NCBI GenBank assembly: GCA_947501695.1
Contig: CANMWO010000001.1
Location: forward strand, 868,001-932,000
DNA length: 64,000 nt
Source: an uncultured Sphingomonadaceae bacterium
Lineage (GTDB): Bacteria > Pseudomonadota > Alphaproteobacteria > Sphingomonadales > Sphingomonadaceae
Direction: 5' to 3'
Both the position numbers and the translations under genes were made by a program. Of this stretch, positions 1 through 9,249 are shown one piece after another. The notes beneath the pieces are model-generated. The model saw only the letters and a list, made by a program, of their open reading frames with translations, searched no databases and was not told the DNA's origin. Within the stretch, counting starts at the first letter, position 1. Each line of letters opens with the position of its first letter.

Positions 1-406
1 AAGGTAATATCCATTCCGCAGTTTCTAGAGACATGGTCCTTAATGTCATGAGTTCATTATCTTTGTTAAATTCGGCAACTTCCATCACGGCGTAAATATG
101 CTGGTTGCAATCAATTATGATATGCGAACGCAAATCTTTGATGTCATTTTCCGAAGTCTCTTTATCTGTAGGCATGATGATCTGTGAAATCGAAACGGAG
201 GTAAATCCATTTTCTTTCTTGATACTGGCCTTGTCAGCAAAAAATATATCGCTGCGATAGTCTGGTGCTTCATCTTCGATAATTTCATCAACCAGATACC
301 AGTTGTGCAGGGCATTTGATTTGGTTTTCGCACTTACCGGACAAGCGGTAAGTGATGCCGTTATCAAGAATATGGGTACTGTCAGACTTCTAGCTGTTTT
401 TATCAC
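1..406 (-). CDS. Partial predicted lipoprotein (3' end outside window)
   Basis: The ORF track lists only a shadow frame here. Reading the minus strand from GTG at 406 gives an open frame to the window edge, starting MIKTARSLTVPIFLITASL followed by TACPVSA. This is a short basic N-terminus, a hydrophobic segment and a lipobox-like LTAC, so an exported lipoprotein is likely. About 110 residues of mostly polar sequence follow, with no domain I recognise. The GTG start lies 17 nt inside the end of rarA in another frame, which suggests cotranscription with it. The C-terminus is cut off. No ATG near the beginning would keep the signal peptide, so the GTG start is inferred from that. Confidence 0.6.
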   Translation of the reverse strand, partial: MIKTARSLTVPIFLITASLTACPVSAKTKSNALHNWYLVDEIIEDEAPDYRSDIFFADKASIKKENGFTSVSISQIIMPTDKETSENDIKDLRSHIIIDCNQHIYAVMEVAEFNKDNELMTLRTMSLETAEWILP

Positions 407-1712
407 GCCGCAACGTCTCCCAATAGTCTAACCGTTCTCTTATCTTATGCTCAAAGCCTCGGTTGACTGGTTCGTAAAATTTTTCTGGCTTCATTTCTTC
501 TGGCCAATAATTGTCACCGGAAAAGCCTTCATCGCTCTCATGATCATAACTATATCCCTCACCATAACCGATTTCCTTCATCAGTTTGGTCGGCGCGTTA
601 AGAATATTCTGCGGCGGCATGAGGGATCCGGTCTGTTTTGCGGACTTCCATGCGGCTTTCTGGGCCTTGTAAGCTGCATTGGATTTTGGAGCCGTGGCGC
701 AATAGAGGCAGGCTTGCGCGATCGCTATTTCGCCTTCTGGACTGCCCAGAAAATCATAAGCGTCTTTTGCAGCCAGCGCTTGCACCAATGCTTGCGGATC
801 CGCCAAGCCAATATCCTCGCTTGCAAAGCGGACTATACGTCTCAAGAGATAAAGCGGCTCTTCACCCGCAACCATCATACGCGCAAGATAATAGAGCGAG
901 GCCTGAGGATCAGATCCGCGTAGCGATTTATGCAGGGCCGATATTAGATTATAATGACCCTCGCGGTCCTTGTCATAGACCGCCATCCGCCGGTGGAGCA
1001 ATTTAGCAAGTGCCGCGGAATCAAGTGGTTCAGCGATACCCAACGAGAATAAGGTTTCGGCCTGATTGAGCAAAAAACGTCCATCGCCATCAGCGCTGGC
1101 GATTAGTGCTTGTCTCGCACTCTCGGTCACGGGCAGAGAATTTCCGGCCAAGGTCTCCGCCTTAGTCAAAAGCTCATCCAGTGCAGCGCTATCCAGCCGA
1201 TTCAGAATCAATACCTGTGTCCGGCTAAGCAGGGCTGCATTGAGCTCAAATGATGGGTTTTCTGTGGTTGCACCAACCAATATCACCGTACCTTTTTCTA
1301 CATATGGCAGAAAGCTGTCTTGTTGAGAGCGATTGAAGCGGTGGATCTCATCAACGAACAACAAGGTTTGTTTGCCAGTGCGTTGAAATTGCTCGGCCTC
1401 AGCAAAGACTTTTTTCAGGTCCGCAACACCAGAAAACACAGCGGATATTGCTTTGAAATGCAGATCAGTTTCATTCGCGAGCAACCGCGCTAAACTCGTC
1501 TTCCCGGTTCCCGGTGGTCCCCAAAATATGATGGAAGACAGTTTTCCAGCTACGACCATGCGTTTTAGCGCGCCATCCTCTCCTGCCAAATGGTCTTGTC
1601 CAACCACCTCGTCGAGATTTCTAGGCCGGAGTTGCTCGGCTAGCGGCGCATTGGCGGAAAGCTCAGCTCTTCCTGCAGATGCGTCATCGGTTGTGAAGAA
1701 ATCATCCATCAC
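390..1712 (-). CDS. rarA: Replication-associated recombination protein A (AAA+ ATPase)
   Basis: This is the RarA/MgsA/WHIP family AAA+ ATPase, related to clamp-loader subunits, which acts at stalled replication forks. The 440-residue length is normal for the family. Walker A GPPGTGKTS lies near residues 65-73 and Walker B LLFVDEIHRF near 117-126. The sensor stretch VGATTENPSFELN and the C-terminal tetramerisation part, including ARMMVAGEEPLYLLRR and SEDIGLADP, are typical. The N-terminal LRPRNLDEVVGQDHL is the usual family opening. It may be followed on the same strand by the overlapping partial lipoprotein gene. Confidence 0.97.
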   Translation of the reverse strand: MMDDFFTTDDASAGRAELSANAPLAEQLRPRNLDEVVGQDHLAGEDGALKRMVVAGKLSSIIFWGPPGTGKTSLARLLANETDLHFKAISAVFSGVADLKKVFAEAEQFQRTGKQTLLFVDEIHRFNRSQQDSFLPYVEKGTVILVGATTENPSFELNAALLSRTQVLILNRLDSAALDELLTKAETLAGNSLPVTESARQALIASADGDGRFLLNQAETLFSLGIAEPLDSAALAKLLHRRMAVYDKDREGHYNLISALHKSLRGSDPQASLYYLARMMVAGEEPLYLLRRIVRFASEDIGLADPQALVQALAAKDAYDFLGSPEGEIAIAQACLYCATAPKSNAAYKAQKAAWKSAKQTGSLMPPQNILNAPTKLMKEIGYGEGYSYDHESDEGFSGDNYWPEEMKPEKFYEPVNRGFEHKIRERLDYWETLRRDKNS

Positions 1713-1825
1713 CCATCGTTATGGCATTTTCTGGACCGAAAACCAGCATGTTCCTTTGTCCAGACCAAAATTTTGTGGTCGGCAGTTGTCATGATATAGC
1801 GCCTTGGTAGAAGAGGGAGGAATTT

Positions 1826-2287
1826 ATGTCAGAGACCGTTGAAAATACGCGAGGAATGGGCGTTAGACCAGCTACGCCTTGGCACCTTTGGGTGGTTGGG
1901 ATTGTCGCTACAATATGGAATTCCGGAGGTGCTCTGGATTACACAATGACCCAGACGGGAAATGAATCGTACATGAGCGGCTTTACTCCGGAACAGCTTG
2001 ACTATTTTTATGCATTTCCAGCGTGGGCTGATGGAGTTTGGGCTTTGGGTGTTTGGGGCGCACTTGTCGGTTCTTTGCTGTTGTTGCTCCGCAGCCGCCA
2101 TGCGGTGATCGCTTTTGCAATATCTTTGGTGGGATTGGCTGGCTCGTCAATTTATCAGATGTTGGCAGATGTGCCAGCGAGTCTAAGCACTCCGGGAATA
2201 TGGATTTTTACGGCTGTTATCTGGTTGTCGATCATTTTGCTGATCTGGTATGCACGGAAGATGACTACGAAGGGTGTGCTACGCTAA
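1826..2287 (+). CDS. Small four-helix membrane protein, unknown function
   Basis: This 153-residue protein has about four predicted transmembrane segments, around residues 20-38, 66-88, 94-114 and 124-143. The loop after the first helix contains TGNESYMSGFTPEQLDYF, and the aromatic-rich stretch YAFPAWADGVWALGVWGAL follows it. A strong ribosome site (GAGGGAGGAA) precedes the ATG. I know similar proteins in sphingomonads and other alphaproteobacteria only as hypothetical or loosely as 'sugar transporter'; the sequence gives no real functional evidence. It is transcribed divergently from rarA and converges with the glycosyltransferase. Confidence 0.85.
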   Translation: MSETVENTRGMGVRPATPWHLWVVGIVATIWNSGGALDYTMTQTGNESYMSGFTPEQLDYFYAFPAWADGVWALGVWGALVGSLLLLLRSRHAVIAFAISLVGLAGSSIYQMLADVPASLSTPGIWIFTAVIWLSIILLIWYARKMTTKGVLR

Positions 2288-2293
2288 GGGGGC

Positions 2294-3475
2294 CTAGCGA
2301 ACCGCGGCTTGTTTGATCGGGCTGTGACCTGACTGGCGCTGTCGGATGAGGCGAATATAGGTTTCAGCGACCGCATTGTTGATCTGATCCCAACTAAACT
2401 CGTCAGCGCGGTTTTCGCCAGCAGCACCATGCGCTTTGCGGATGACTGCATCCTGGCAATAGAGCTGCAAAACATCTGCAAAATCACGAATTGCACCGGG
2501 AGTAACCAACCGTCCGGATTCTTTGTCTTTGACTAGGCTTTGGCTGCCGGTCGCTTTTGCCGCGACAACGGGAAGCCCACAGGCCATTGCTTCGAGCGTT
2601 ACATTACCAAATGTTTCGGTCACTGACGGATTAAAGAGCATATCCATGCTGGCAACGGCACGGCCGAGATCATGACCTTGCTGGAAGCCTGCAAAAACCG
2701 CATCTTCCATTCGTTCTTCAAACCATTGCTTCGCAGGGCCTTCGCCAATGATGATAACGCGGTGCTTGATCCGGCGCCGTTTCAACTCATCAATAGTATC
2801 AGAAAAGACATCGAGCCCCTTTTCCATCACCAATCGGCCGAGAAAACCTATAACCGGCTCGCCGTCGGCGATGCCAAAGGATTGCCGCCATGTTAGATCT
2901 CGTTTTGACGGGTTAAACACAGTTTTGTCGACGCCGCGCGACCAAATACCAACATCATAGTTCATCCGCTGTTGCCGGAGTACCTGAGCCATAGATTCTG
3001 ACGGCGCGACCAACGCGTCGCAGCGGCGGTAGAGTCGGCGTAACATTGCCTCAATCACTGGCTCCAGAAACGCGAGATTATAGTATCGGGGATAGGTTTC
3101 AAACCGTGTATGAACCGATGCGAGTACTGGGACGCCGTTTTTTCGCGCCCAACCCACCATTTTATGCCCGACTCGGTCGGGGCTCGAAATTTGGATGATA
3201 TTGGGATTGAAGTTAGCGAGATCGCGTTTTGCGCTGGCAGAAATATGGGTTGGAAAGCGATATTCGCCGCGTCCCGGAAACGCAACGGATGGCACACTTA
3301 TCAAATCACCAGTTGGTTCAAATGCTGGAGTATCCGTGGTGGGCGAATAGACGCGTACCGCAGCACCCTTACGCAAAAGATATTCCGCTAGCCGGTTTAA
3401 CGCTTGATTGGCGCCATCGCGCACGAAATTATAATTGCCACTATATAGGGCAATACGAAGGTCGCTTATTTCCAT
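2294..3475 (-). CDS. GT4-family glycosyltransferase (GT-B fold)
   Basis: This 393-residue group 1 glycosyltransferase probably transfers a hexose, mannose or glucose type, onto a lipid or glycan at the cytoplasmic face. The N-terminal Rossmann domain begins RIALYSGNYNFVRDGANQAL. The C-terminal donor-binding domain has GFLGRLVMEKGLDVF and the E-x7-E signature in PSVTETFGNVTLEAMACGLP. The overall pattern resembles GDP-mannose-dependent alpha-mannosyltransferases (MgtA-like) acting on glycolipids, but the acceptor cannot be deduced. It is convergent with the upstream plus-strand membrane protein. Confidence 0.92.
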   Translation of the reverse strand: MEISDLRIALYSGNYNFVRDGANQALNRLAEYLLRKGAAVRVYSPTTDTPAFEPTGDLISVPSVAFPGRGEYRFPTHISASAKRDLANFNPNIIQISSPDRVGHKMVGWARKNGVPVLASVHTRFETYPRYYNLAFLEPVIEAMLRRLYRRCDALVAPSESMAQVLRQQRMNYDVGIWSRGVDKTVFNPSKRDLTWRQSFGIADGEPVIGFLGRLVMEKGLDVFSDTIDELKRRRIKHRVIIIGEGPAKQWFEERMEDAVFAGFQQGHDLGRAVASMDMLFNPSVTETFGNVTLEAMACGLPVVAAKATGSQSLVKDKESGRLVTPGAIRDFADVLQLYCQDAVIRKAHGAAGENRADEFSWDQINNAVAETYIRLIRQRQSGHSPIKQAAVR

Positions 3476-3539
3476 CTGCGCCTTGAAGCATAATCAACGG
3501 GAAATTGCTAATATGAACTTGTGCAGCTAACCAAGGTAA

Positions 3540-4193
3540 ATGATTGAAACGACGCTTGATAACCTGCTGATCGGGACACCTAAGCCATTTCGTGAGGATG
3601 GTGAAATGAGTGCTATTGTTAAACAGTGCGTTTCCGAACCCATTCAGCTTGGCTTTTTGGGTCTGGATGGCAATCAGGTTGCTGATCCATTGCATCATGG
3701 CGGGCGTGATAAAGCCGTGCATCTTTATCCCACAGAACATTATGACTTCTGGAAAGACAAATATCCGGACGTTGATTTCCTGAATCGACCGGGGGCCTTT
3801 GGCGAAAACCTGAGCTGCGCCGGTTTGACAGAGGATAAGCTATGTTTGGGTGATATTTTTCGGCTTGGTGAAGCTTTGATCGAATGTAGTCATGCTCGCC
3901 AGCCATGCTGGAAACTCAATCATCATTTCGGGAAGCCTGATGTGTTGAAGACCGTGGTCAAGACATCCAAATCAGGCAGTTATTTCAGAGTGTTGGAGCC
4001 CGGTGTAGTGAAGGCTGGTGATAGATTGGTCCAGCAGGACAAACCCCATTCCGACTGGCCCCTAGAGCGCCTGTTCGGTCTCGTGATCGGCGGCAAGCAT
4101 AAAGGGCAAAGCGCCGAGCTATTGGTGTTATCCAAGATGCCGGTTCTGGCAGAAACTTGGCGCATGCGTGCGGCCCAACTGGCCGCAGTTTAG
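3540..4193 (+). CDS. MOSC domain protein (YiiM-like)
   Basis: This 217-residue MOSC-domain protein belongs to the sulfur-carrier superfamily related to the C-terminal domain of molybdenum cofactor sulfurase. The conserved core is visible in the HHGGRDKAVHLYP stretch near residue 60, PGAFGENLSCAGLTE near 87-101, and the cysteine in SHARQPCWKLNHHF, the presumed sulfur-binding residue. The C-terminal helical tail is YiiM-like. In E. coli, YiiM reduces N-hydroxylated substrates with the help of a CueO/YcbX-type partner; whether that applies here is inference. It converges with corC. Confidence 0.9.
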   Translation: MIETTLDNLLIGTPKPFREDGEMSAIVKQCVSEPIQLGFLGLDGNQVADPLHHGGRDKAVHLYPTEHYDFWKDKYPDVDFLNRPGAFGENLSCAGLTEDKLCLGDIFRLGEALIECSHARQPCWKLNHHFGKPDVLKTVVKTSKSGSYFRVLEPGVVKAGDRLVQQDKPHSDWPLERLFGLVIGGKHKGQSAELLVLSKMPVLAETWRMRAAQLAAV

Positions 4194-4195
4194 CC

Positions 4196-5161
4196 TTATT
4201 GATGCGTGGCAGCCAAGCCAGTATTATGCGGTAAAAGGCGCAGTCTGGTCACCCTTCGATCATCAGCTTCCAATATTTCCAATTGCCAGCCGCTTGGGTG
4301 TTTCAGCATTTCGCCCGTTTTCGGAATGTGACCAGCCAAAACAAAGGCCAGACCACCGATCGTATCGACATCTTCGTCAATCTCGGCCAGCGCGGGATCA
4401 ATTGCCTCACCAACATCATCCAGCTCGGCCCGCGCGTCTGCTTCCCAAATACCGCCATCGAGCGGTTTCAGCATCTGCACGGGCTCTTCATCATGCTCGT
4501 CTTCGATATCGCCAACAATTTCTTCAACAATATCTTCAATCGTGACCAGCCCTTCCGTACCATTATATTCATCAAATATAATGGCGAGATGGATCCGGGT
4601 GGCTCGCATTTCCGCAAGCAAATCCAGTACACCCATCGACTCTGGAACAAATCTGGGTTGGCGCAGATAAGGGGTGATATCCGTAGGCGGGGTGCCACCT
4701 TTTGCGACCAGCGCAAATATATCCTTGATATGGATCATACCGATGATTGTATCGAGATTATCGCGATATACAGGAATACGGCTGTGGCCGTGCTCGGAAA
4801 ATATCTCGACTATTTCGCTAAACGGGGCGCTTTCTTCAATCGCAACAATATCGGCGCGAGGAACGGCTATATCATCGACCCGATGATCACCAAATTCGAG
4901 CAAGTTCCGCAACATTTCAAGCTCAACGGGCGAAATGTCCGGGTCGCCATTTTTGTCTGTTTCGCCATCGCTTTCATGTTCATCAATGACTTCTTCGAGT
5001 TGCGCGCGTAGTGAATTATCTTCCGCTTCCCCAAAAACCATGGCTTTCAGGCTGCGCCATATTTGCCCGGGTTCTTCATCCTCATTGCGGGGGTGCGACG
5101 AAGGCCTCCCGCCGTTACCATTATGTTTGTTATCTTCTGACATTTGTTTTGTTTTGGTCAC
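4196..5161 (-). CDS. corC: CorC/hemolysin-family CBS-pair protein
   Basis: This 321-residue cytoplasmic CorC-type protein has tandem CBS domains (about residues 95-230), with VPRADIVAIEESAPFSEI and GMIHIKDIFAL as signature stretches, then a C-terminal CorC_HlyC domain (about 240-310) containing DTIGGLAFVLAGHIPKTGE. An acidic insert, VGDIEDEHDEE, links the parts. CorC proteins are linked to magnesium/cobalt export and nucleotide sensing. It is the last gene of the miaB-phoH-ybeY-corC string and starts at a GTG 3 nt after the ybeY stop; the ATG six codons later is an alternative start. Confidence 0.95.
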   Translation of the reverse strand: MTKTKQMSEDNKHNGNGGRPSSHPRNEDEEPGQIWRSLKAMVFGEAEDNSLRAQLEEVIDEHESDGETDKNGDPDISPVELEMLRNLLEFGDHRVDDIAVPRADIVAIEESAPFSEIVEIFSEHGHSRIPVYRDNLDTIIGMIHIKDIFALVAKGGTPPTDITPYLRQPRFVPESMGVLDLLAEMRATRIHLAIIFDEYNGTEGLVTIEDIVEEIVGDIEDEHDEEPVQMLKPLDGGIWEADARAELDDVGEAIDPALAEIDEDVDTIGGLAFVLAGHIPKTGEMLKHPSGWQLEILEADDRRVTRLRLLPHNTGLAATHQ

Positions 5162-5164
5162 TCA

Positions 5165-5674
5165 TCATATCTGTTGTTCGGTATAAGGGTTGGCAATCCC
5201 TAAATTTTTTAGCGCTTTGACTTCCAATGCTTCCATAATCAAAGCATCATTTTCTGTTTCATGATCATAGCCTAATAAATGTAAAATACCATGGATCAAC
5301 AAGTGGGATGCATGGTCCTCCATGGCAATAGATTTCTGTCCTGCTTCGCTAGCGCAAACATCATATGCCATGATGATATCACCAAGAAGTACCTCGCCAT
5401 CGTCGCTGTTTGACAAGGATTGTAAAAGATCCCGCGGCACGAGAGGGAATGAAAGCACATTGGTGGCTTTGTCTTTGCCACGATAGGCGGAATTGAGTTG
5501 TTGCACTTCGTCGTTGTTGGAGAGCTTAATACTTATCTCTAAAGCAAATTTTTTCTGTGCCAACGCGCCATAAGGCGAAACGGAGAGCGCTGCATCTGCC
5601 GCCTTTTCGCTCCGTTTTTGCCAGTCAATCTTGTCGTGCCAGTCCGGACCCTTGTTAAGTTCAATCTGCAGCAT
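5165..5674 (-). CDS. ybeY: Endoribonuclease YbeY (rRNA maturation)
   Basis: YbeY is a zinc-dependent endoribonuclease needed for 16S rRNA 3' maturation and ribosome quality control. The zinc motif HGILHLLGYDHE holds three histidines (132, 136 and 142 counted from the ORF-track start). The internal RGKDKATNVLSFP is the family's strand region. I prefer the ATG four codons inside the listed ORF, giving MLQIELNKGP, because GAAGG sits five bases before it and homologues begin this way; 5686 is the alternative. It overlaps the end of phoH, which indicates translational coupling. Confidence 0.95.
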   Translation of the reverse strand: MLQIELNKGPDWHDKIDWQKRSEKAADAALSVSPYGALAQKKFALEISIKLSNNDEVQQLNSAYRGKDKATNVLSFPLVPRDLLQSLSNSDDGEVLLGDIIMAYDVCASEAGQKSIAMEDHASHLLIHGILHLLGYDHETENDALIMEALEVKALKNLGIANPYTEQQI

Positions 5675-6689
5675 CTTTGCCTTCATAGGCTTCGACTATC
5701 TTGCCGACCAGTGGATGACGAACGACATCGGCGGCACCGAATTTCACAGTGCTGACGCTATCAACACCGTCGAGCTTTCTCACTGCATCGGCCAAACCGG
5801 ATGTCGCTCCGCTTGGTAGGTCGACTTGTTTGGGGTCGCCGCAAATTACCATTCGGCTGTTCATGCCAAAACGCGTGAGGAACATCTTCATTTGGGCCGC
5901 GGTGGTATTCTGCGCTTCATCCAAAATCACGAAAGCATCCGCCAAAGTCCGGCCACGCATAAACGCTATGGGCGCAATTTCAATCTCACCGCTCTCGATC
6001 CGCCGTTCGACTTGCTCTGCAGGCAAAGTGTCATAAAGTGCATCGTAAAGCGGGCGCAGGAAGGGATCGACCTTTTCCTTCATGTCGCCTGGCAGAAAGC
6101 CTATTTTCTCGCCTGCCTCCACTGCGGGGCGCGACAAGATCAGTCGATCCACTGATCCGGTAATTAGCTGCGAAACAGCCTGCGCTACAGCGAGATAAGT
6201 CTTGCCCGTACCCGCTGGGCCCAAAGCAAAAATCATGTCGTCCCGGGCGAGTTTTTCCATATAGTCTGCTTGTCGGACAGAGCGCGGAAAAATTGTCTTT
6301 TTCCGGGTTTTAATCATCACTTTGGGCGGTGCCGAGATATCGGCCTTGACCGTTTTTTGCATTTCTTGCGATTTCGCTGATTTAGAAACTCTAGGATCGG
6401 CAACCATGCCAATAATCGCTTCCACGGCTGCGGCGTCGATTTCCTGACCTTCTTCTAACCTGTTATAGATACCGGTTAGAACATCACGCGCTTGCGTGGC
6501 CGCTTCCTCTTCGCCTTCGATTTTCAGCTTGGTGCCACGGGCCGCGATATAGACACCCAATCGATTTTCGATCGCGACTATATTACGATCATATTCACCA
6601 AAAAGCTCGCCCAATATCTGGGGATCATCAAATTCTACGTCTAGCGTTACCAGCTTGCTTTTGTCTTCGGCAATGCTCTTTTTGGTCAT
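5661..6689 (-). CDS. phoH: PhoH family ATPase
   Basis: This 342-residue PhoH-like P-loop ATPase (YbeZ type) is a predicted RNA-linked NTPase that works with YbeY. An N-terminal KH-like segment (about residues 15-75) precedes Walker A LGPAGTGKTY (about 156-165) and the Walker B region AFVILDEAQN, with the downstream motif TRFGMNSRMVICGDPKQVD. The gene sits between miaB and ybeY and overlaps ybeY, the usual alphaproteobacterial arrangement. Despite the name, membership of the Pho regulon is not implied, and no Pho box is evident here. Confidence 0.96.
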   Translation of the reverse strand: MTKKSIAEDKSKLVTLDVEFDDPQILGELFGEYDRNIVAIENRLGVYIAARGTKLKIEGEEEAATQARDVLTGIYNRLEEGQEIDAAAVEAIIGMVADPRVSKSAKSQEMQKTVKADISAPPKVMIKTRKKTIFPRSVRQADYMEKLARDDMIFALGPAGTGKTYLAVAQAVSQLITGSVDRLILSRPAVEAGEKIGFLPGDMKEKVDPFLRPLYDALYDTLPAEQVERRIESGEIEIAPIAFMRGRTLADAFVILDEAQNTTAAQMKMFLTRFGMNSRMVICGDPKQVDLPSGATSGLADAVRKLDGVDSVSTVKFGAADVVRHPLVGKIVEAYEGKDAAD

Positions 6690-8026
6690 TAAGCAGCTTC
6701 TCTCTGTGTCATCTTGCCCTGTAGGCTGTTAGGCCCCGCACTTTCTATTGTCACATCAACCATATCGCCGATGGTAAGTTCCGGCGCAATGATATGGACG
6801 GATTGGAGCCAAGGTGTTTTACCCACGAGTTGTCCATCGAGCTTGCCCTTGCGTTCCAGTAAAATATCTGTCTGTCGGCCGAGTGCTTGTTTGTTAAAAT
6901 CATATTGTTGTTCGTTCAGCAAGGCTTGCAGTCGCTGGAGCCGTTCATCCATGATTTCCGGCACTATCTGTTCGTCCATGACAGCCGCCGGCGTACCTGG
7001 CCGCGGTGAATATTTGAACGAATAAGCTTGCGAATATTTGGCTTCGCGAATGACCGACAATGTGTCTTCAAAATCAGCGTCGGTCTCACCGGGGAAGCCG
7101 ACAATAAAGTCGCCGGAAATGGCAATATCCGGTCTGACTTTGCGTATACGCGACAATATATCGAGATAGCTTTCGGTTGTGTGCGAGCGATTCATAGCCT
7201 TGAGGATACGGTCACTGCCGGACTGTACCGGAAGATGCAGATAGGGCATTAATGCTGGTATCTCGCCATGAGCAGCGATCAATGCGTCAGTCATGTCATT
7301 TGGGTGGCTCGTTGTATATCGGATGCGCTCTAGACCATCGATACGGTCCAATGCACGGATCAAGCCGTCGAGGCCTTGAGGTTGACCCTTGTCATCTTCG
7401 CTGGTCCAAGCGTTAACGTTCTGACCAAGCAAGGTAATTTCCTTGACGCCACCATCAACCAACGCCTGCGCTTCGGTGATCAAATCTGCCCAAGGACGTG
7501 AGATTTCTGCTCCACGTGTATAAGGAACCACACAATAGGTGCAAAATTTATCGCAACCCTCTTGCACCGTTAAGAAGGCACTTGGTCGGGCTTGTTTCTT
7601 GCGGGTTGGCAAAACATCGAATTTCGACGCGACAGGCATATCCGTGTCTAGCGCTTTCTTTCCCGTCTTGGCGCGGCTAATAAGTTCGGGCAGTCTGTGA
7701 TATGCCTGCGGTCCCACAACAATATCCACGCTTGGTGCGCGCCTAGAAATTTCTTTGCCTTCGGCCTGTGCGACACAACCAGCGACCGCGATCATTGGAC
7801 TCTTACCGTCCTTGCCACGCAAACGGCCGATGTCGGAATAGACTTTCTCGGCAGCTTTTTCGCGAATGTGACAGGTGTTCAGGACGACTAGGTCCGCATC
7901 CTCACCATCGACAGCGCTAGACATGCCCTGATCAACAAGCATTTCAGACATGCGTTCGCCATCATAGACGTTCATTTGACAGCCATAAGACTTGACGCGG
8001 AATTTTTTGGGATCGGATCGATTCAT
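6689..8026 (-). CDS. miaB: tRNA-2-methylthio-N6-dimethylallyladenosine synthase
   Basis: MiaB is a radical-SAM methylthiotransferase that converts i6A37 to ms2i6A37 in tRNAs reading UNN codons. The 445-residue protein has the UPF0004 N-terminal domain with cluster cysteines near 16, 52 and 84 ([21 protein letters not shown]). The radical-SAM motif CDKFCTYC lies near 158-165 and a C-terminal TRAM domain covers about 370-435. Its stop overlaps the first base of phoH. It heads the miaB-phoH-ybeY-corC string and follows plsC closely. Confidence 0.98.
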   Translation of the reverse strand: MNRSDPKKFRVKSYGCQMNVYDGERMSEMLVDQGMSSAVDGEDADLVVLNTCHIREKAAEKVYSDIGRLRGKDGKSPMIAVAGCVAQAEGKEISRRAPSVDIVVGPQAYHRLPELISRAKTGKKALDTDMPVASKFDVLPTRKKQARPSAFLTVQEGCDKFCTYCVVPYTRGAEISRPWADLITEAQALVDGGVKEITLLGQNVNAWTSEDDKGQPQGLDGLIRALDRIDGLERIRYTTSHPNDMTDALIAAHGEIPALMPYLHLPVQSGSDRILKAMNRSHTTESYLDILSRIRKVRPDIAISGDFIVGFPGETDADFEDTLSVIREAKYSQAYSFKYSPRPGTPAAVMDEQIVPEIMDERLQRLQALLNEQQYDFNKQALGRQTDILLERKGKLDGQLVGKTPWLQSVHIIAPELTIGDMVDVTIESAGPNSLQGKMTQREAA

Positions 8027-8035
8027 AACCGCTGC

Positions 8036-8836
8036 CTATACAACGGGCTCTCCAGACAGGGAAGCGGAAAGCGCCTTGGCAATCCGTCGTTCTGCCTCTG
8101 CGCAGATCGCTTTGCGATCTCCAAATTGCGCAGGATCAAACGGTTCAAGAAAGTGCAGGGTGGTCGGGATAATACCTAGTCTTGCAAATAGGCGCTTCGC
8201 ATTGTCGACAGCCGGTTCATCACCAACCCATGCGATATCTTTGCTGACATTCCCAAAATCCAATAGTACAGGCTGGATCATGGTTGGTTTCGGGGGCGGC
8301 GCCATGGCCTGAAACAAAGACGGTTTAAAGGGTAGCAAACTGTGTCCGTCTGTCGTTGTACCCTCGGGAAACACCGTAATCGGGTATTTTTCCTCGATAG
8401 CTTCGCGAATAATACCAATTTGATCACCAACCTGCATCCGGTCGGTCCGAGAGACGAAAATTGTTTTGTTGATCCGGCAAAGCCATCCGATAATGGGCCA
8501 GCTTGCAATGCCATCCTGCGCCACAAATGTGCAGCCAGTAACTCCAGCGATTACCGGAATATCGAACCAACTTACATGATTGGAGACATAGAAAACATCG
8601 TGTTTCAGCCTGTTTCCCTTGGTCTTTATCACCGCACCACAATTGGTTGCGACCAACCATAGGAAGAACCGCGGCCAAGGAGAAGGTAAACGGAATAACC
8701 GCCAGATATAATGCATTGGGAGGCAAACGAACAAGCTGAGCAAAATGCCCAACACACGTAATCCGATAAGCAGTGCCCCCACTACTGAAATTGAAAGCTG
8801 ACCGGCGTCAGCTTTTTCGGTCAGAGGATACGCCAT
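8036..8836 (-). CDS. plsC: 1-acyl-sn-glycerol-3-phosphate acyltransferase
   Basis: This membrane acyltransferase makes phosphatidic acid from lysophosphatidic acid. The HX4D motif is NHVSWFDIP and the substrate-binding motif is FPEGTTTDG, both characteristic of the PlsC/LPLAT family. An N-terminal hydrophobic segment (VVGALLIGLRVLGILLSLF) anchors it. The listed ORF starts 30 codons earlier, but the internal ATG giving MAYPLTEKADAG leaves only a 29-nt overlap with fur and fits family length better, so I use it. It lies between fur and miaB on the same strand. Confidence 0.93.
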   Translation of the reverse strand: MAYPLTEKADAGQLSISVVGALLIGLRVLGILLSLFVCLPMHYIWRLFRLPSPWPRFFLWLVATNCGAVIKTKGNRLKHDVFYVSNHVSWFDIPVIAGVTGCTFVAQDGIASWPIIGWLCRINKTIFVSRTDRMQVGDQIGIIREAIEEKYPITVFPEGTTTDGHSLLPFKPSLFQAMAPPPKPTMIQPVLLDFGNVSKDIAWVGDEPAVDNAKRLFARLGIIPTTLHFLEPFDPAQFGDRKAICAEAERRIAKALSASLSGEPVV

Positions 8837-9230
8837 AGAGTTCCATGCGATGATCGACCAATCTGTAGCCCAGTTTCTCAGCAATTTGTTTTTGCAGGGC
8901 TTCAAGCTCGGGATCAACAAATTCAATCACTTTGCCTGTTTCAACATCGATCAGATGATCATGGTGCGCTTCTGGAACCGCTTCATAACGCGCGCGGCCA
9001 TCGCCAAAATCATGTCGATCAAGGATTCCAGCTTCTTCAAATAGACGAACAGTTCGGTAAACAGTGGCAATAGAAATGCGTGAATCAACCGAAGAGGCTC
9101 GCTCGTGAAGAGTTTCCACATCTGGATGATCCTCCGCGTCAGATATCACACGTGCAATAACACGGCGCTGGTCCGTTATTCGCAGACCTTTTTCTGCGCA
9201 TAATTTTTCAAGGTCAATTTTATCCGGCAT
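8808..9230 (-). CDS. fur: Fur-family metal-responsive transcriptional regulator
   Basis: This is a DNA-binding repressor of the Fur family, about 140 residues. The N-terminal winged helix contains KGLRITDQRRVIARVI and ISIATVYRTVRLFEEAGIL. The metal-binding dimerisation domain carries the HHDH box in PEAHHDHLIDVETG. The usual C-terminal cysteine pairs of enterobacterial Fur are absent. The ORF track extends it by about 64 codons of unlikely sequence; the ATG giving MPDKIDLEKLC has GGAG just upstream. A perfect AT-rich dyad about 20 bases upstream suggests autoregulation. Iron, zinc, manganese and haem (Irr) specificity cannot be separated by eye. Confidence 0.93.
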   Translation of the reverse strand: MPDKIDLEKLCAEKGLRITDQRRVIARVISDAEDHPDVETLHERASSVDSRISIATVYRTVRLFEEAGILDRHDFGDGRARYEAVPEAHHDHLIDVETGKVIEFVDPELEALQKQIAEKLGYRLVDHRMELYGVSSDRKS

Positions 9231-9249
9231 TTGCTCCATCCCGATTGTT

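Noticed and set aside
115-333. 72-residue minus-strand ORF at the left edge
   Set aside because: It is out of frame with the better lipoprotein reading from GTG 406 and has no signal or domain.
447-1006. Plus-strand ORFs of 158 and 122 residues opposite rarA
   Set aside because: They are antisense shadows of rarA, with no ribosome site and no domain pattern.
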